Below, piece after piece: positions 36,170 through 45,664 of a stretch of DNA of 64,000 nt. The translations under genes and the position numbers were made by a program. Positions within the stretch are counted from its first letter, which is position 1, and every line of letters begins with the position of its first letter. The stretch lies in assembly GCF_029784135.1 (NCBI RefSeq), contig NC_073746.1, positions 73,512,042 to 73,576,041 of the forward strand. The letters run 5' to 3'. This stretch comes from Toxorhynchites rutilus septentrionalis. Its lineage: Eukaryota > Arthropoda > Insecta > Diptera > Culicidae. The notes beneath the pieces are model-generated. The model had not been told where the DNA came from. It did not search any database and worked only from the letters and a program-made list of their open reading frames with translations.

Positions 36170-37130
36170 ATGGCTCTCTGGGTTGACCGCTACCGACCGC
36201 GCCAGCTATCCAAACTGAACTACCACAAAACGCAAGTTACGCATCTGATCAATCTTTGCTCCCAGGGAGACTTCCAGCATGTTCTACGGCCCTTCCAGGC
36301 CAGTAACAAAACTCGCATCATGTGTCTGCTGCGGAAACTTTACCAACCGGGCGCGAAACGGCTACGCAATGAGATAATGAATTTCACAACGCCCTCGAAC
36401 CGGAAGGTGGAAATCAGGAGCATCAGCAATAATTACCACATCGAGTTGAATTCATCGGTTGCCGGGATTTATAACAGGGTGGTCGTGTCGAATTTGATCA
36501 AGCAAATTGATCCCAGTGGGTAGAGGGAATATGAGACTCGTCTTGTCCGAAGTGGATTAGCTGACCAAAGATACTCAGGATGCGCTGAGAAGAACCATTG
36601 AAAAGTATTTGTCTACGTGCAGATTGATTTTGTGCGCCAATTATACTTCGCGGGTTATTCCCGCGGTTAGGAGTCGTTGCTTGAGTAAGAGTGCCGGCTC
36701 TATCTTAGGAGGATATTCTTAAAATTTTGTATGTAAGATTGTCATTTGTTTGTTTCTTGAATGTAACAACACTATTTGCATTTCAGCACATTCCTTCGGA
36801 GCTAACGAAAAGAATTACGTATCCTCATGCTGGAAGCTTGCAAGGTACAACTTGTCCTCGAACAAAGTCCACAGAAGCTGGAAGTGGTGAGGAAACAGCT
36901 ATACGAACTGCTATCCCAAGGCGTTCTATCGAATGTTATAATCTGTGGATTGGTACCGAATCTGGTTAAAAATTGCGACGAGTCTGAAGACGCAAACGTT
37001 GAATTTTGCCGGGTACTATGAACACCGGATGCAGCAAGGAAGCAAACATATATATAATGTTCGTGGCGCAGTTAATGGCATGGTATAAGAAGTTTATCAA
37101 TAAAGCCTCAATGCAAGTGGATGATTTTTG
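36170..37130 (+). pseudogene. Replication factor C subunit 3 (RFC3 / RfC38) pseudogene
   Basis: The clamp-loader subunit loads PCNA at primer ends. ALWVDRYRPRQLSKL is the family N-terminus; CLLRKLYQPGAKRLRNEIM, FTTPSNRKVEI and SNNYHIELNSS follow as in RFC3. The Walker A site (GPSGAGKKT in the family) is destroyed by a small deletion and reads RPFQASNKT. After a stop at about 36522 the reading goes on as LSEVD, LTKDTQDALRRTIEKYLSTC, ANYTSRVIPAVRSRCL. A GT...AG interval of about 100 bp (36685-36785, ending TTTGCATTTCAG) looks like a retained intron. Then IPSELTKRI, a deletion, MLEACKVQ, LYELLSQGV and YYEHRMQQGSKHIY complete the C-terminus, with a stop in the tail. Because an intron is kept, it arose by DNA duplication and not by retroposition. 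Confidence 0.9.
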
Positions 37131-38940
37131 AGCGATTCTTTGAGATCGCAATTTTCTTTCGTTTTATGAAAAAATAAAATTTTTGTGTTCATCACACGTT
37201 TATCAACTAAACTTCAATAGTTCTGGTAATGATTAACTCAAAATAAAAAAAAACACGCATTGTCGGTTTTCAATCGGATCGTTTTCATGATCCGCAAAAT
37301 AATTATGAAATGGTAAATTTATCAATATACTTAAATACATTTCTTTCAAAAACCATTATGCTGCATGTTCATAATGTTCATTTGAAAATTATATTTAATG
37401 TAACTTTTAAAATCATGACACCATAATATTTTTTGTTATATATGTCTGTTCATTTTAACTACAAGAAATAAATATTCTCTCGATTAATTGAATACTGAAA
37501 GACAATTGTTCGAATGAATCGAATATTGGCCCCACGAGTAATCGATAATCGAATAAACGAAAAATTTAGACATCTCTAACAACAACAACAATTTCTACTT
37601 CAACAAACGAATCTAAACAACCGTCGCGATTGTCAAAAATGATTGGAACTGTCTGATCACTCACATTTCTACTACCATCATACGCCACAACCTGAGAGAG
37701 AGGAGCCAGCTGAATGACAGATAGATTGTTTTCTTCTTATTCTTCTTACGCATCATCATCAAGAAAATTCCAATCTGACAATTTCAATCAAGCAAGTTGT
37801 TGTCATTCATTTGTGAGAAAAGTGTTCAAACTTGACGTGAACCTTTGTTTGTGAGTACTTTTGTGCGTTTTTATCCCCGATTTGATTTTTGACGTAGGAC
37901 TGCGTCTAACAGGAATATATGGGGGGTATAAAAAGGATCATGTAGAAAATAATAAAAGATGTACCAGGTCAGCCCACATCATGGCTTCCATCAGCATCGG
38001 CCCATTCCAACATTTTTTTTACTTTTGATAATTTCGATATAGTTGTTCTATAGAATTCTTTCGATGATTACTAAAACAATATCCGAAATAAGAAGCAAAC
38101 GGTTTTTTTTATGATTTGTTTGTCGGTGGAGATCTTTTGTGAATTTATGGGTGTTTTGGGCTCATTTTTGACTTTTTCCGATCTTTCATTCAGTTTTCGC
38201 GAATTCTTTCATTCTTTCATTCATTCTTTCACTGGTTCCAGTTTGATTTATTGCTGCAGTGAATCGATTTTTGCAATGTGGGCGATGATTGTATATTCTC
38301 CGATGCAATTTGAATATGCAACATATGTGGAATATATAAAATAAGTGCTAATCTTCCAATTAAAAGAGTTAACATTGATTTCTCTCAGGTGCATTTTGAG
38401 GGAATTTTGTTTGTGTCCGATGGAAATAATAATAGGTTGACTAAAAAGGATGCTGTGTCTGCAAGGCAGTGATCACGATTCGGATGAAGATGAGAATTAT
38501 CCTACCAGTCTCTCGTCATCTTTGCCATGATATTCCTGCCCATCACTGATGGACCATTCATATTCAAATTTTAAATTTGACATGCAGGTCGCTAATCAAG
38601 GCAATAGTATCACTGAAGTTCCAATCGAATTGACCGATAGTGAAGGTGAACCAATTGGTCTTGTCCACAAAACTAAAAGGGTCAAGATTCTTTCTCCCCT
38701 TTATGTGTGATTTAATCTGTATACCATTTCCCATAGACAACATAACTGTCGCTTCCAAACAGTCTACATAAATGCAGCGCTCACTCTGCTCTCCCTCACA
38801 ACACCCACTTCCCTTTTGTGACATTGATGAGTGAACATTGTTTGTGTGAGTGTCGAGCCGGAGTGAATTGTCTTTCTCAAGATTCGTTGTACCCCTAATA
38901 AGTGCTCGAAAGATGTAATCTTACGTTGATCGAATAAATT
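37131..38940. other. Non-coding stretch
   Basis: AT-rich DNA. Near 37530-37582 the string ATCGATAATCGAATAAACG, then AGACATCTCTA resembles an hAT-like terminus, but no left end was found. At 37890 the palindrome GACGTAGGACTGCGTC and then ATATATGGGGGGTATAAAAA recall the start of the 5282 unit. An ATTCTTTC short tandem tract lies at 38202-38230. Confidence 0.4.
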
Positions 38941-38969
38941 ATAAAAATAATGTATTTGGCCGCGGTATT

Positions 38970-39247
38970 TGATAAACTCTTTCTGAAAAAAACTGGATTT
39001 GATTTGCTGAAAACACTATCTTGTTTTCTCTCGTGTTGTGCGTTATGTGTGGCTATGGTAGTTTTTTTCGAAGCTGCTACTGATTTCTATGACTTCAGCG
39101 TTATCGGCTTGCATGCAGCGATTTTTGAAGATTTGTTTGACTTTTGCTTTCGGGCAGCCACACCAGCAGTATCAGCAGCTTTCTTCTTGCTGGTCGCCTT
39201 CTTCACAGTAGCAAGTTTGGTTTTTTTTGCATCAGTAACTGTTCCAA
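38970..39247 (-). pseudogene. Histone H1-like C-terminal tail, pseudogene
   Basis: On the minus strand the frame reads VTDAKKTKLATVKKATSKKK, then AADTAGVAARKQKSNKSSKI and then a TAG followed by KSVAASKKTTI. The Lys/Ala/Ser/Thr composition with repeated AKK and TSKK steps matches the C-terminal domain of linker histone H1. The globular domain and N-terminus are absent and no ATG is in place (ATTTTGG where a start might be). Directly upstream lie two TATATAAGG strings, so a promoter region is retained next to a gene body that lost its front. A Lys-rich chance sequence is possible, but the promoter-like context and the second copy of the flank at 9690 favour histone origin. Confidence 0.55.
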
Positions 39248-39293
39248 AATGATCTAACCGCTGTACAATTATAATTGAGTGAATTTCCGAGCT

Positions 39294-39316
39294 GGCACCT
39301 TATATACCTTATATAC
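39294..39316 (-). promoter_or_regulatory. Possible TATA boxes of the H1-like pseudogene
   Basis: On the minus strand TGTATATAAGGTATATAAGG lies about 50 bp upstream of the H1-like reading frame, in a position right for a TATA box. Activity is unproven and the gene is dead. Confidence 0.4.
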
Positions 39317-40822
39317 AGATTTTTGTGAATTCAATAGCTTGCTTTCAAAGCAATTTTTTAGCTATTGAAACAAGTTTTTGGATCAATAAGTAACACACAT
39401 ATAACGCGTAGACATTTTATGCTTCGAATGAAGCGCTTATCATTACATTTATTTTAACCGGCGAAGAGGTTTTATTGCTCAAAATCTTGTTTCCCCAATG
39501 TAACACTCTTGTGTTCGAAGCTTTGAACTTACACCCCAGTATAGAAATGAAAGATGTAGTCCGACGTCAAAATTATTTTCACATAAAATGTCTTGCAAAA
39601 AAATGTCATGTTGAAATTTTCTACATATTTCAATACTTCCCCTTGGTTCACTGTGACTGGTTCGCGCTGACATAAGGGTGATCACAACAAAAGCGAGCTG
39701 GCTCCTCTCTCTCAGGCCACAACCACCGCTCTCGTAACGTAAAGTTGTAAACAGAGCGATCGGCAGTGAGAGGCATTGGAACCAACCGTCATTTGGTTAG
39801 GAGTCAGAAACAAAATAGTGAGTATCACTACTGAATATTTGGATCTCACGTGCCGTGAGAGGAATTTAGTGACTATGGTCAGCTTTTTGTGACATTGACG
39901 GTGATGGATTGCAGCTCTGGATAAGGATCGGGATGGAATAGGGAGTCTATTGCTTTTTACACTTGCTCAATACTCGCGCTGACCGTCGAGAACAGTTGTT
40001 TTTTCATTTATAATTTTTGTTCTTAAAGCGTGTTCATTTCACCAGAGAATTCATTACCATTTTCGCTTCACAGAAATAGCTCAATGTCAAATTGCATGGC
40101 AAGGCTGCTAACTCGGTTGAACTGCACAACGGATTGAACTTGAGTTGCGATCCGTACAGGTAATTCTGATTCGATTGGATTTCAGAATACAGGAGAACAG
40201 TTGATCAGTAGATGGATCTGGGATTTCCAAGGAAATTACTCTATCCTAAAAGCTAAAAATGTGCATATAAGGTAATCCTTGCATTTGCCATTCGACCGAA
40301 TACATCCAGCAACATGTTAAACGGAACATGTGTAATTTTGTAATGGAACTCATTACTATTGACCATTGTGACCAATTACCATTGACCATAATAGCGTGAT
40401 TGTTACATCGCATTCCGAGTATGTGCGTGTTTAGAATAATTTCAATAATTCATTGTGTTCATCCAAAAAGGCTTCCAGCTCGCCGGCGATGCGCCTAGCT
40501 TTAGTCGAATTGTGGTTGCTTGTGTATGCATGGGGTGAAAGCTCGATGAAGAGTACGAAGTGCCATCTGGCATTTATCAACGTAAATAAATACGCCCTGT
40601 TTGAAATACGAACGACGGGCCATTTATTTGGTATTGTTTATATAAAAATACAAATATCGCGATTAACAATAGAAGATAGGGGTGAAAATTGGTTATATAT
40701 GTATTTTTTCAAATCAAATTTATGCAAAAAATACAAAGAACAAAATAATCCGGATTTTTTTTGCATAGTACCACCCAAATCGGTATTAAATATACAGTAA
40801 TCGGTATCTTAGCGGTATCATA
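39317..40822. other. Non-coding stretch
   Basis: 39326-39550 is the region shared with 9692-9905. At 39696-39716 lies a 21-bp exact inverted copy of 37691-37711 (starting AGCTGGCTCCTCTC). No gene is recognisable in 39720-40822; open frames up to 115 codons (40453-40800) show no domain. Confidence 0.4.
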
Positions 40823-41185
40823 TTAGGTTGGGGAAAAAGTTATCCATTATTTTCTCGATAGCTGGTTTTAGTGATCAATATCTCGCGTAATATCGATCAT
40901 ACAATTTCAAATATAGGCTCGTTGTAAAGGTGACATTTCACACTAAAAAAAAATTGTTTGCTGTTTTTTGCATGTTCCATTCAGTTGCGAGTTACAGGGT
41001 GTTATCAATGGAGGTCAACAATGAGAAAATTCGGTACATTTTACCCTTTTTTTTCTTCCATAAATGCGAAAATGAAGTGTTTATGGTGCCGATACTGCAA
41101 CAATGACATTATTTTGTTTTTTTTTTAATTTTTTTTTAATTTTTATTTTAGTGCAATACACTAAATTAAGATTCCTACTGTCAAC

Positions 41186-41690
41186 AAATGGACCGTTTGA
41201 AGCTAGCGATTGATCAGAAACGTTCAGGATTGGCCAACAGAAGAGGTGTTGTGTTCCATCAAGACAACGCAAGGCCACACAATTCCGAGAGTTTGATTGG
41301 GACGTTTTAACACGTTAAGCCCCGATTTTTTCTTACTGCGCTTCCCATTTAGCGCGCATCAAGAGCGTTTGCACAATAGCAGGGTCGGTCCCAGTTCCCA
41401 AAGATACATATTGTATTAACAGAAAATAGTCATCAATTCGATTAGAAAGCAGGCACATTTTGTAAAACATCCGAAAACATTCGGTTAATATTTTTATTTT
41501 ATAATTTTGTATCTGTCAGTCTTAGTCAGTTAGTATTTTCCTACCAAAAAGATCAACGTCGACCCATAGGGACCGACGCTGGGCTCGACGTGTTAATTCA
41601 TCCACCATTTAGTCCGGACCTGGCACCAAGCGATTACAACCTTTTTCCCGCATTGCAAAAATTCCAGCTACCTTTGGGATGGAAACAAAT
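41186..41690 (+). pseudogene. Mariner transposase fragment split by a MITE
   Basis: The upstream part ends FREFDWDV and the downstream part begins LIHPPFSPDLAPSDY. If the insert and one copy of TTAA are taken out, codons GAC GTT TTA ATT CAT join in one frame to give the expected mariner phrase, which dates the MITE insertion after the mariner insertion and shows that this part of the frame was still intact then. The second and third catalytic Asp are visible; the first is lost in the internal deletion. Confidence 0.85.
41311..41592. mobile_element. piggyBac-type MITE (TTAA target duplication)
   Basis: A 282-bp insert is flanked by TTAA at 41307-41310 and 41593-41596. Its ends are imperfect inverted repeats: CACGTTAAGCCCC at the left and, reverse-complemented, CACGTCGAGCCCAG at the right. 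TTAA duplication is the hallmark of piggyBac-type transposition. There is no coding capacity. Confidence 0.85.
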
Positions 41691-41793
41691 TTTCCAACAA
41701 AATGATGCATATTTGACCTAAATCGGACAATCCTAAGCATATTTCAAATAGTTTTGAATTTCACCCAAAAATAATGGCTTACTTTTTCCTAAT

Positions 41794-41850
41794 ATATGAG
41801 GAGCTTAGATTGAAAGGGGTGTAAGTGACTTGATCGACTTTTGACACCTA
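41794..41850 (+). mobile_element. End fragment of the TATATGAGGGGCTTAG MITE
   Basis: TATATGAGGAGCTTAGATTG, then AAAGGGGTGTAAGTGACTTG and ATCGA match the terminus of the MITE at 56289-56553. It starts immediately after the mariner right end. The opposite terminus was not found. Confidence 0.7.
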
Positions 41851-43214
41851 CTCTGTACACCTAGCTGGTCTTCTGTCAAAATTGTAAATAAAAGTGATCT
41901 GCAAAGAACAGTTCTATGTAAATTTTCGTCTGTAGAAAATAAGGTCCTTATTGTTAACAACTAATTTTTTGGGGTTTTTCGCTATGTGAGTGTTTTACCA
42001 TCAGTTTCATCTCATTTTATAGACTCCGCGGTAAGTTTTATGTTTTTGACTCCAGAAATATTGATGTTAAAAATATAAATTAACCTATTAAGGACCGCTC
42101 ACGAGTTTTCTCGTTTTTCGCGTTCCGTTTGTAACGGTGGATCACGAAGTAAACTGTGTTTTCTACACTTGATGGTTAAATCCTTGGTGTGCCAAGAATC
42201 AAGGCCTACCGATGGTTCGCCTTCGTCTCATCCACACCAAAGGAAACGATCTCATTCGTGGAATCCGTGGAATGCAGTCGCAGACGTATGTCTTACAGAT
42301 TTCTTTTCGGTCCTTAACGTCCTAACGGACCCTCCACCGAAGAGAAAGACGAATATTTTGTTTTGAAAACAATTTAATTATCTCCTTCCTTTGGCAGCTT
42401 AGTGGTTTTTGAAACATAACCTGAATCTGTCATTCCGGATACCGGAAGCTATTTTAGACATGAAAAAATGAGAAAAAAATACAAGGCCCTTCTAGGAGAT
42501 TTTGGTCAAACCTTTTTGTTCAATCATCTTCAAATAGGTCTTAAACTCAGATTCATTTCCAATTCGATGGGTATACAAATCATTATAATCCATTCGCAGC
42601 AAAAATATTCATTAACGTTAAAAAGCTATATAAATAAAAATGGATCGCCAAATGTGTTGCTAAACGCAAAACTCGAGGAAGGAATCGTCTAATTTGAACC
42701 GTCTTTATTTTGTTGTGTTCGTCTCTGCCCATAGATCAATGCTACTGAGACATCTACAATCACATCGTGATAAGCGTTGTTTTTTTTTCTAATCGATGTT
42801 TACGCTGACGAAATTGAACTTTGTTCAAAGTGGAAATGGATTTCCAGGTGCAATAACGTACTCATTTACCCTACACCCAGTGTTGTCACATTTTTATCTG
42901 TACCAGAGGGGTTAAAAATATTTCCCATCTGTACTTTTTCTTCCAAAAATCTGTACCATCGAAAATATTCGTTGTAGGAATTTAGCATGAAAAAATACTC
43001 CTTTATTTACTGCAAATACTACATTTACATTTGCAAGTCCTTCGTGTGTTTTGTAATGCTTATTTTTATTTTTATTGTCGTCAATCTAAATTGTAGACCG
43101 ATACATTCTTAATACTACTTAAAACTACTTACTTAAAACTAAAAATCTAAAGAGAGCTGGCTGGATAATTTATCCGTTTAATTGAAAAGACGATTTTAAC
43201 AAGTTACAGAATCA
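41851..43214. other. Non-coding stretch
   Basis: At 42086 and 42313 two inverted strings (TTAAGGACCG and CGGTCCTTAA) about 230 bp apart might mark a small MITE, but support is weak. 42885-42960 carries three TCTGTACC-like motifs (see the LINE flanks). No gene recognised. Confidence 0.4.
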
Positions 43215-43224
43215 AAAATTTTTT

Positions 43225-44448
43225 TTTTATTTATTTATTTATTTCGTCAAACCAGCGTAGACTAAATATGCCGCCCAAATATTTCTTATTATTATTACGA
43301 TATCTTATTCTATTCAGATAGTCTTTGAGCATTGACCTTGACATGTTTACATCAATTGTTTCACTGTATTCGTTACAGAGGCTCATCATACGATTAATAG
43401 GACTATATTTGGCATAATTCGTTCTTCGATAATCTATGTAAAAAATGTTAGGGTTTCTCAGGTTCCTAATCGGTGCGTAAAAATTCAGGTTTCCTAATAT
43501 TTCTTCTGAGTCCACTCGTTGTGATATGATATCAATAATAAATAGAATCATGGCAGTGTTCCGACGTTCTTTTAGGCTTTTAATATTGATTAGCATACAG
43601 CGTGCTTCATATGGAGGTAGATGATATGAAGACCAGCCTAGTTTACGAAGTGCAAATAACAAACATTGTTTTTGTACAGATTCAATTCTGTCTTCGTGTG
43701 AAGTTATGCAGGGGGACCATACAATACTACAGTATTCGAGAATTGATCTGACGTATGTAATATACAATGTTTTTATTGTGTACGGATCGTGGAAATGGTA
43801 ACTAAAGCGTTTAATGAAGCTCAACATATTATTTGCTCTATGGATGATTGTATTATAATGATCCACGAAGGTTAGTTTCGAATCTAAGATCACACCTAAA
43901 TCTCTTACTCGTTGACATCTACTGATGGGTTGGTTACCCAGTATAACACCATTGTTCAATGGTGTTCTTCTTCTTGTAAAAGTAATCAAAGTGCATTTCC
44001 TAACATTGAGCTGTAATAAACTCTTAGTGCACCAACTATAAACTATGTCAACTTCATTTTTGAATGTTTGAGAGTCTTCTTCATTCTTTATTTCCATATA
44101 CAGTTTCATATCATCTGCGTAGATAAGTGCCTTAACACTGTTAAGAAAAACGTCATTAACAAATAAAATGAACAAAAGTGGCCCCAAATGAGAGCCTTGA
44201 GGAACTCCGGATGTAACAAATATTGGTTTTGAAATTTCCCCATTAAATCTTACCATTTGGGTGCGGTCAGTCAAATATGATTCTAGCCATTTCAATAGCT
44301 TGACTTCTATCCCTATTTTTTGAAGTTTAAGAAGGAGTAAGGGTATATCAACACGATCGAAAGCCTTACTAAAGTCAGTGTATAGAGCTTCAACTTGATT
44401 ACCATATATATATAGTTTTATTGAATCTAGATTGCGTACTATCATCAA
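43225..44448 (-). mobile_element. LINE (Jockey/CR1 group), 5'-truncated, (AAAT)n tail
   Basis: The minus-strand insertion runs from 44448 to an A-rich tail of AAAT repeats and an A run at about 43219-43246. Both sides carry ATCAAAAA-TTTTTTT (43210-43224 and 44444-44460, one base different), which may be the target duplication. Only the second half of the reverse transcriptase ORF is present, as expected for incomplete reverse transcription. Confidence 0.85.
43231..44448 (-). CDS. LINE reverse transcriptase, C-terminal 405 residues, uninterrupted
   Basis: The open frame starts inside the reverse transcriptase: LYTDFSKAFDRVD holds the first catalytic Asp, SGVPQGSHLGPLLFILFVND is the next motif, and ALIYADDMKLY the YADD motif with both other Asp. 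The thumb and C-terminal region follow (GVILDSKLTF, SILEYCSIVWSP, a Leu-rich KLGW segment). No stop or frameshift occurs in 405 codons, so the insertion is young. The frame ends DEINK and the stop codon is formed by the AAAT tail itself, with no 3' UTR. It cannot work alone because endonuclease and the first reverse transcriptase motifs are missing. Confidence 0.9.
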   Translation of the reverse strand: MMIVRNLDSIKLYIYGNQVEALYTDFSKAFDRVDIPLLLLKLQKIGIEVKLLKWLESYLTDRTQMVRFNGEISKPIFVTSGVPQGSHLGPLLFILFVNDVFLNSVKALIYADDMKLYMEIKNEEDSQTFKNEVDIVYSWCTKSLLQLNVRKCTLITFTRRRTPLNNGVILGNQPISRCQRVRDLGVILDSKLTFVDHYNTIIHRANNMLSFIKRFSYHFHDPYTIKTLYITYVRSILEYCSIVWSPCITSHEDRIESVQKQCLLFALRKLGWSSYHLPPYEARCMLINIKSLKERRNTAMILFIIDIISQRVDSEEILGNLNFYAPIRNLRNPNIFYIDYRRTNYAKYSPINRMMSLCNEYSETIDVNMSRSMLKDYLNRIRYRNNNKKYLGGIFSLRWFDEINK

Positions 44449-44990
44449 AAAATTTTTTTAAATCGCTTCAAGTCGCAACTGCGGCGAAAAGTCGTCATGT
44501 ACCTTAATGTTGCTTTGTTTGAACGTAAGAAATTTCACATACGGAAAAAATCTGTACCAATCTGTAATTTTTGACGAAAGTTTGTACTCTGTATCGTACA
44601 GAATCTGTACCAAAAATAACGAAAAAAATCGCCACCTTGGATTTTCAAGTTCATGGAATACACAGTTTTATAATGACTGCAGAATTAAAGGTGTGTTCCG
44701 ATTTTCAGACCAAATTTCGATCAACAGGAAGGGGGTCAATTTTCTTTTAATGTAGGACAACCCTACAGACATACGAACATACAAAGAGGTCAAGCTAAAA
44801 GAAACCGTTTAAAATAACACTAATGCATAGAGGTGGAAATGTAATGGATGCGGATCATTCACACGGTCTGGAGTTGGAAGTTTGGCACATATCGAAAGGA
44901 TGGTGACAGCTGATATATATATATTGACTTGTTCTGCGAGAAGTTTCACTCCTGAAACACATCGCGAAAAAGACAACCACATTTTTCAAC
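44449..44990. other. Non-coding stretch with TCTGTACC repeats and an inverted copy of the 24725 repeat
   Basis: 44535-44615 holds several TCTGTACC motifs like those at 42895-42960 on the other side of the LINE. 44820-44960 is the inverted copy of the repeat at 24725-24865 (phrases AGTTGGAAGTTTGGCA, AAAGGATGGTGACAGCTGAT, TTCTGCGAGAAGTTTC). Confidence 0.65.
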
Positions 44991-44997
44991 TCATACC

Positions 44998-45170
44998 GAA
45001 TTTAAGTCTCCTGAATTGAACCTCATTAAAAATCTGTGAGGCTACTTAGACGAAAAGGTGAAAAAACAGAGTTTTCCAACAAAAAATCCTATTTTGACGT
45101 TTTGGAAACATGCCCCGATGACTGGAAGCCGGTCACACCAAATATTAATCATCGACTACGAAAATGAAAC
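44998..45170 (+). pseudogene. Tc1-like transposase C-terminal fragment
   Basis: The frame reads EFKSPELNLIKNL, a stop, then GYLDEKVKK and FPTKN. This corresponds to the Tc1 motif SPDLNPIENLWGYLDEKV around the third catalytic residue; TGA replaces the Trp codon and the Glu of IEN is Lys (IKN), so it is inactive. No other part of the element is present nearby. Confidence 0.75.
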
Positions 45171-45242
45171 GTATACAATCAAAAAAATCATCATCAAAAC
45201 AACTCGAAAAACATCAAACATTCTGAATGTTGGAACAATGGA

Positions 45243-45535
45243 GAGCTTGTACTAACCCCTGTCTCGCCGCAGGACACAGCTCTTTTTAGAGTTCCCGCTG
45301 GTACGAAGACAGTGATCAGCCGCCTCTGACAGGGGGAACAGACGCTGTTTTGAGCCGCACCTCCATGGTGAACAGACGCTCGGATAGGCCCCCTTGCCTG
45401 TCAGCATACGCCCAAGATCTCACCGGAGTTGGTTATCCGATCTTCACTATGGTTACTCGTACCCTAGCCGGCATCACGGGGAGGTAGGGATAGGAGTTAC
45501 TGGACAGGAAGCTGCCTTTACCAACCACCATTTTT
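45243..45535 (-). mobile_element. 5' leader fragment of the RTE LINE
   Basis: GAAGACAGTGATCAGCCGCC, then GACGCTGTTTTGAGCCGCAC, then CTCCATGGTGAACAGACGCT match 28755-28838 in the same orientation. This copy extends about 150 bp further upstream than the one at 28838, but stops where the coding part would begin. It is a 5' piece without a 3' end, the reverse of normal LINE truncation. Confidence 0.75.
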
Positions 45536-45664
45536 AGGATAAAATTTCTAATAATGCCTTCAAAACCACTTTAGTGTTCTAGGGTTTGTTCGGACTTTGA
45601 TACAATCACGCGTCGTGTCTGTCAGAGAATCTCGTTCGTTTTATTGTTCCAAAAGATTCCTATG

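Larger units (their letters stand above)
40823..41791 (+). mobile_element. Mariner remnant, internally deleted, with nested TTAA MITE
   Basis: The ends are inverted: TTAGGTTGGGGAAAAAGTTA at the left, and TTAGGAAAAAGTAAGCCATT at the right (reverse-complemented), each next to TA. After a leader of about 190 bp, an ATG (41008) opens VNNEKIRYILPF, then a deletion removes the middle, and reading resumes at about 41186 with MDRLKLAIDQKRSGLANRRG and VVFHQDNARPH. The 282-bp insert 41311-41592 splits what follows, and after it comes HPPFSPDLAPSDYNLF. Same family as 1-992. Confidence 0.88.

Noticed and set aside
37530..37582. hAT-like terminus (ATCGATAATCGAATAAACG, then AGACATCTCTA)
   Set aside because: No matching left end or 8-bp target duplication was found.
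38940..39252. Plus-strand 100-codon hydrophobic frame
   Set aside because: It is the complement of the Lys-rich histone H1-like tail, which produces Phe and Leu codons on the other strand.
42081..42322. Possible 240-bp MITE with TTAAGGACCG ends
   Set aside because: Only about 10 bp match and the flanks show no clear duplication.
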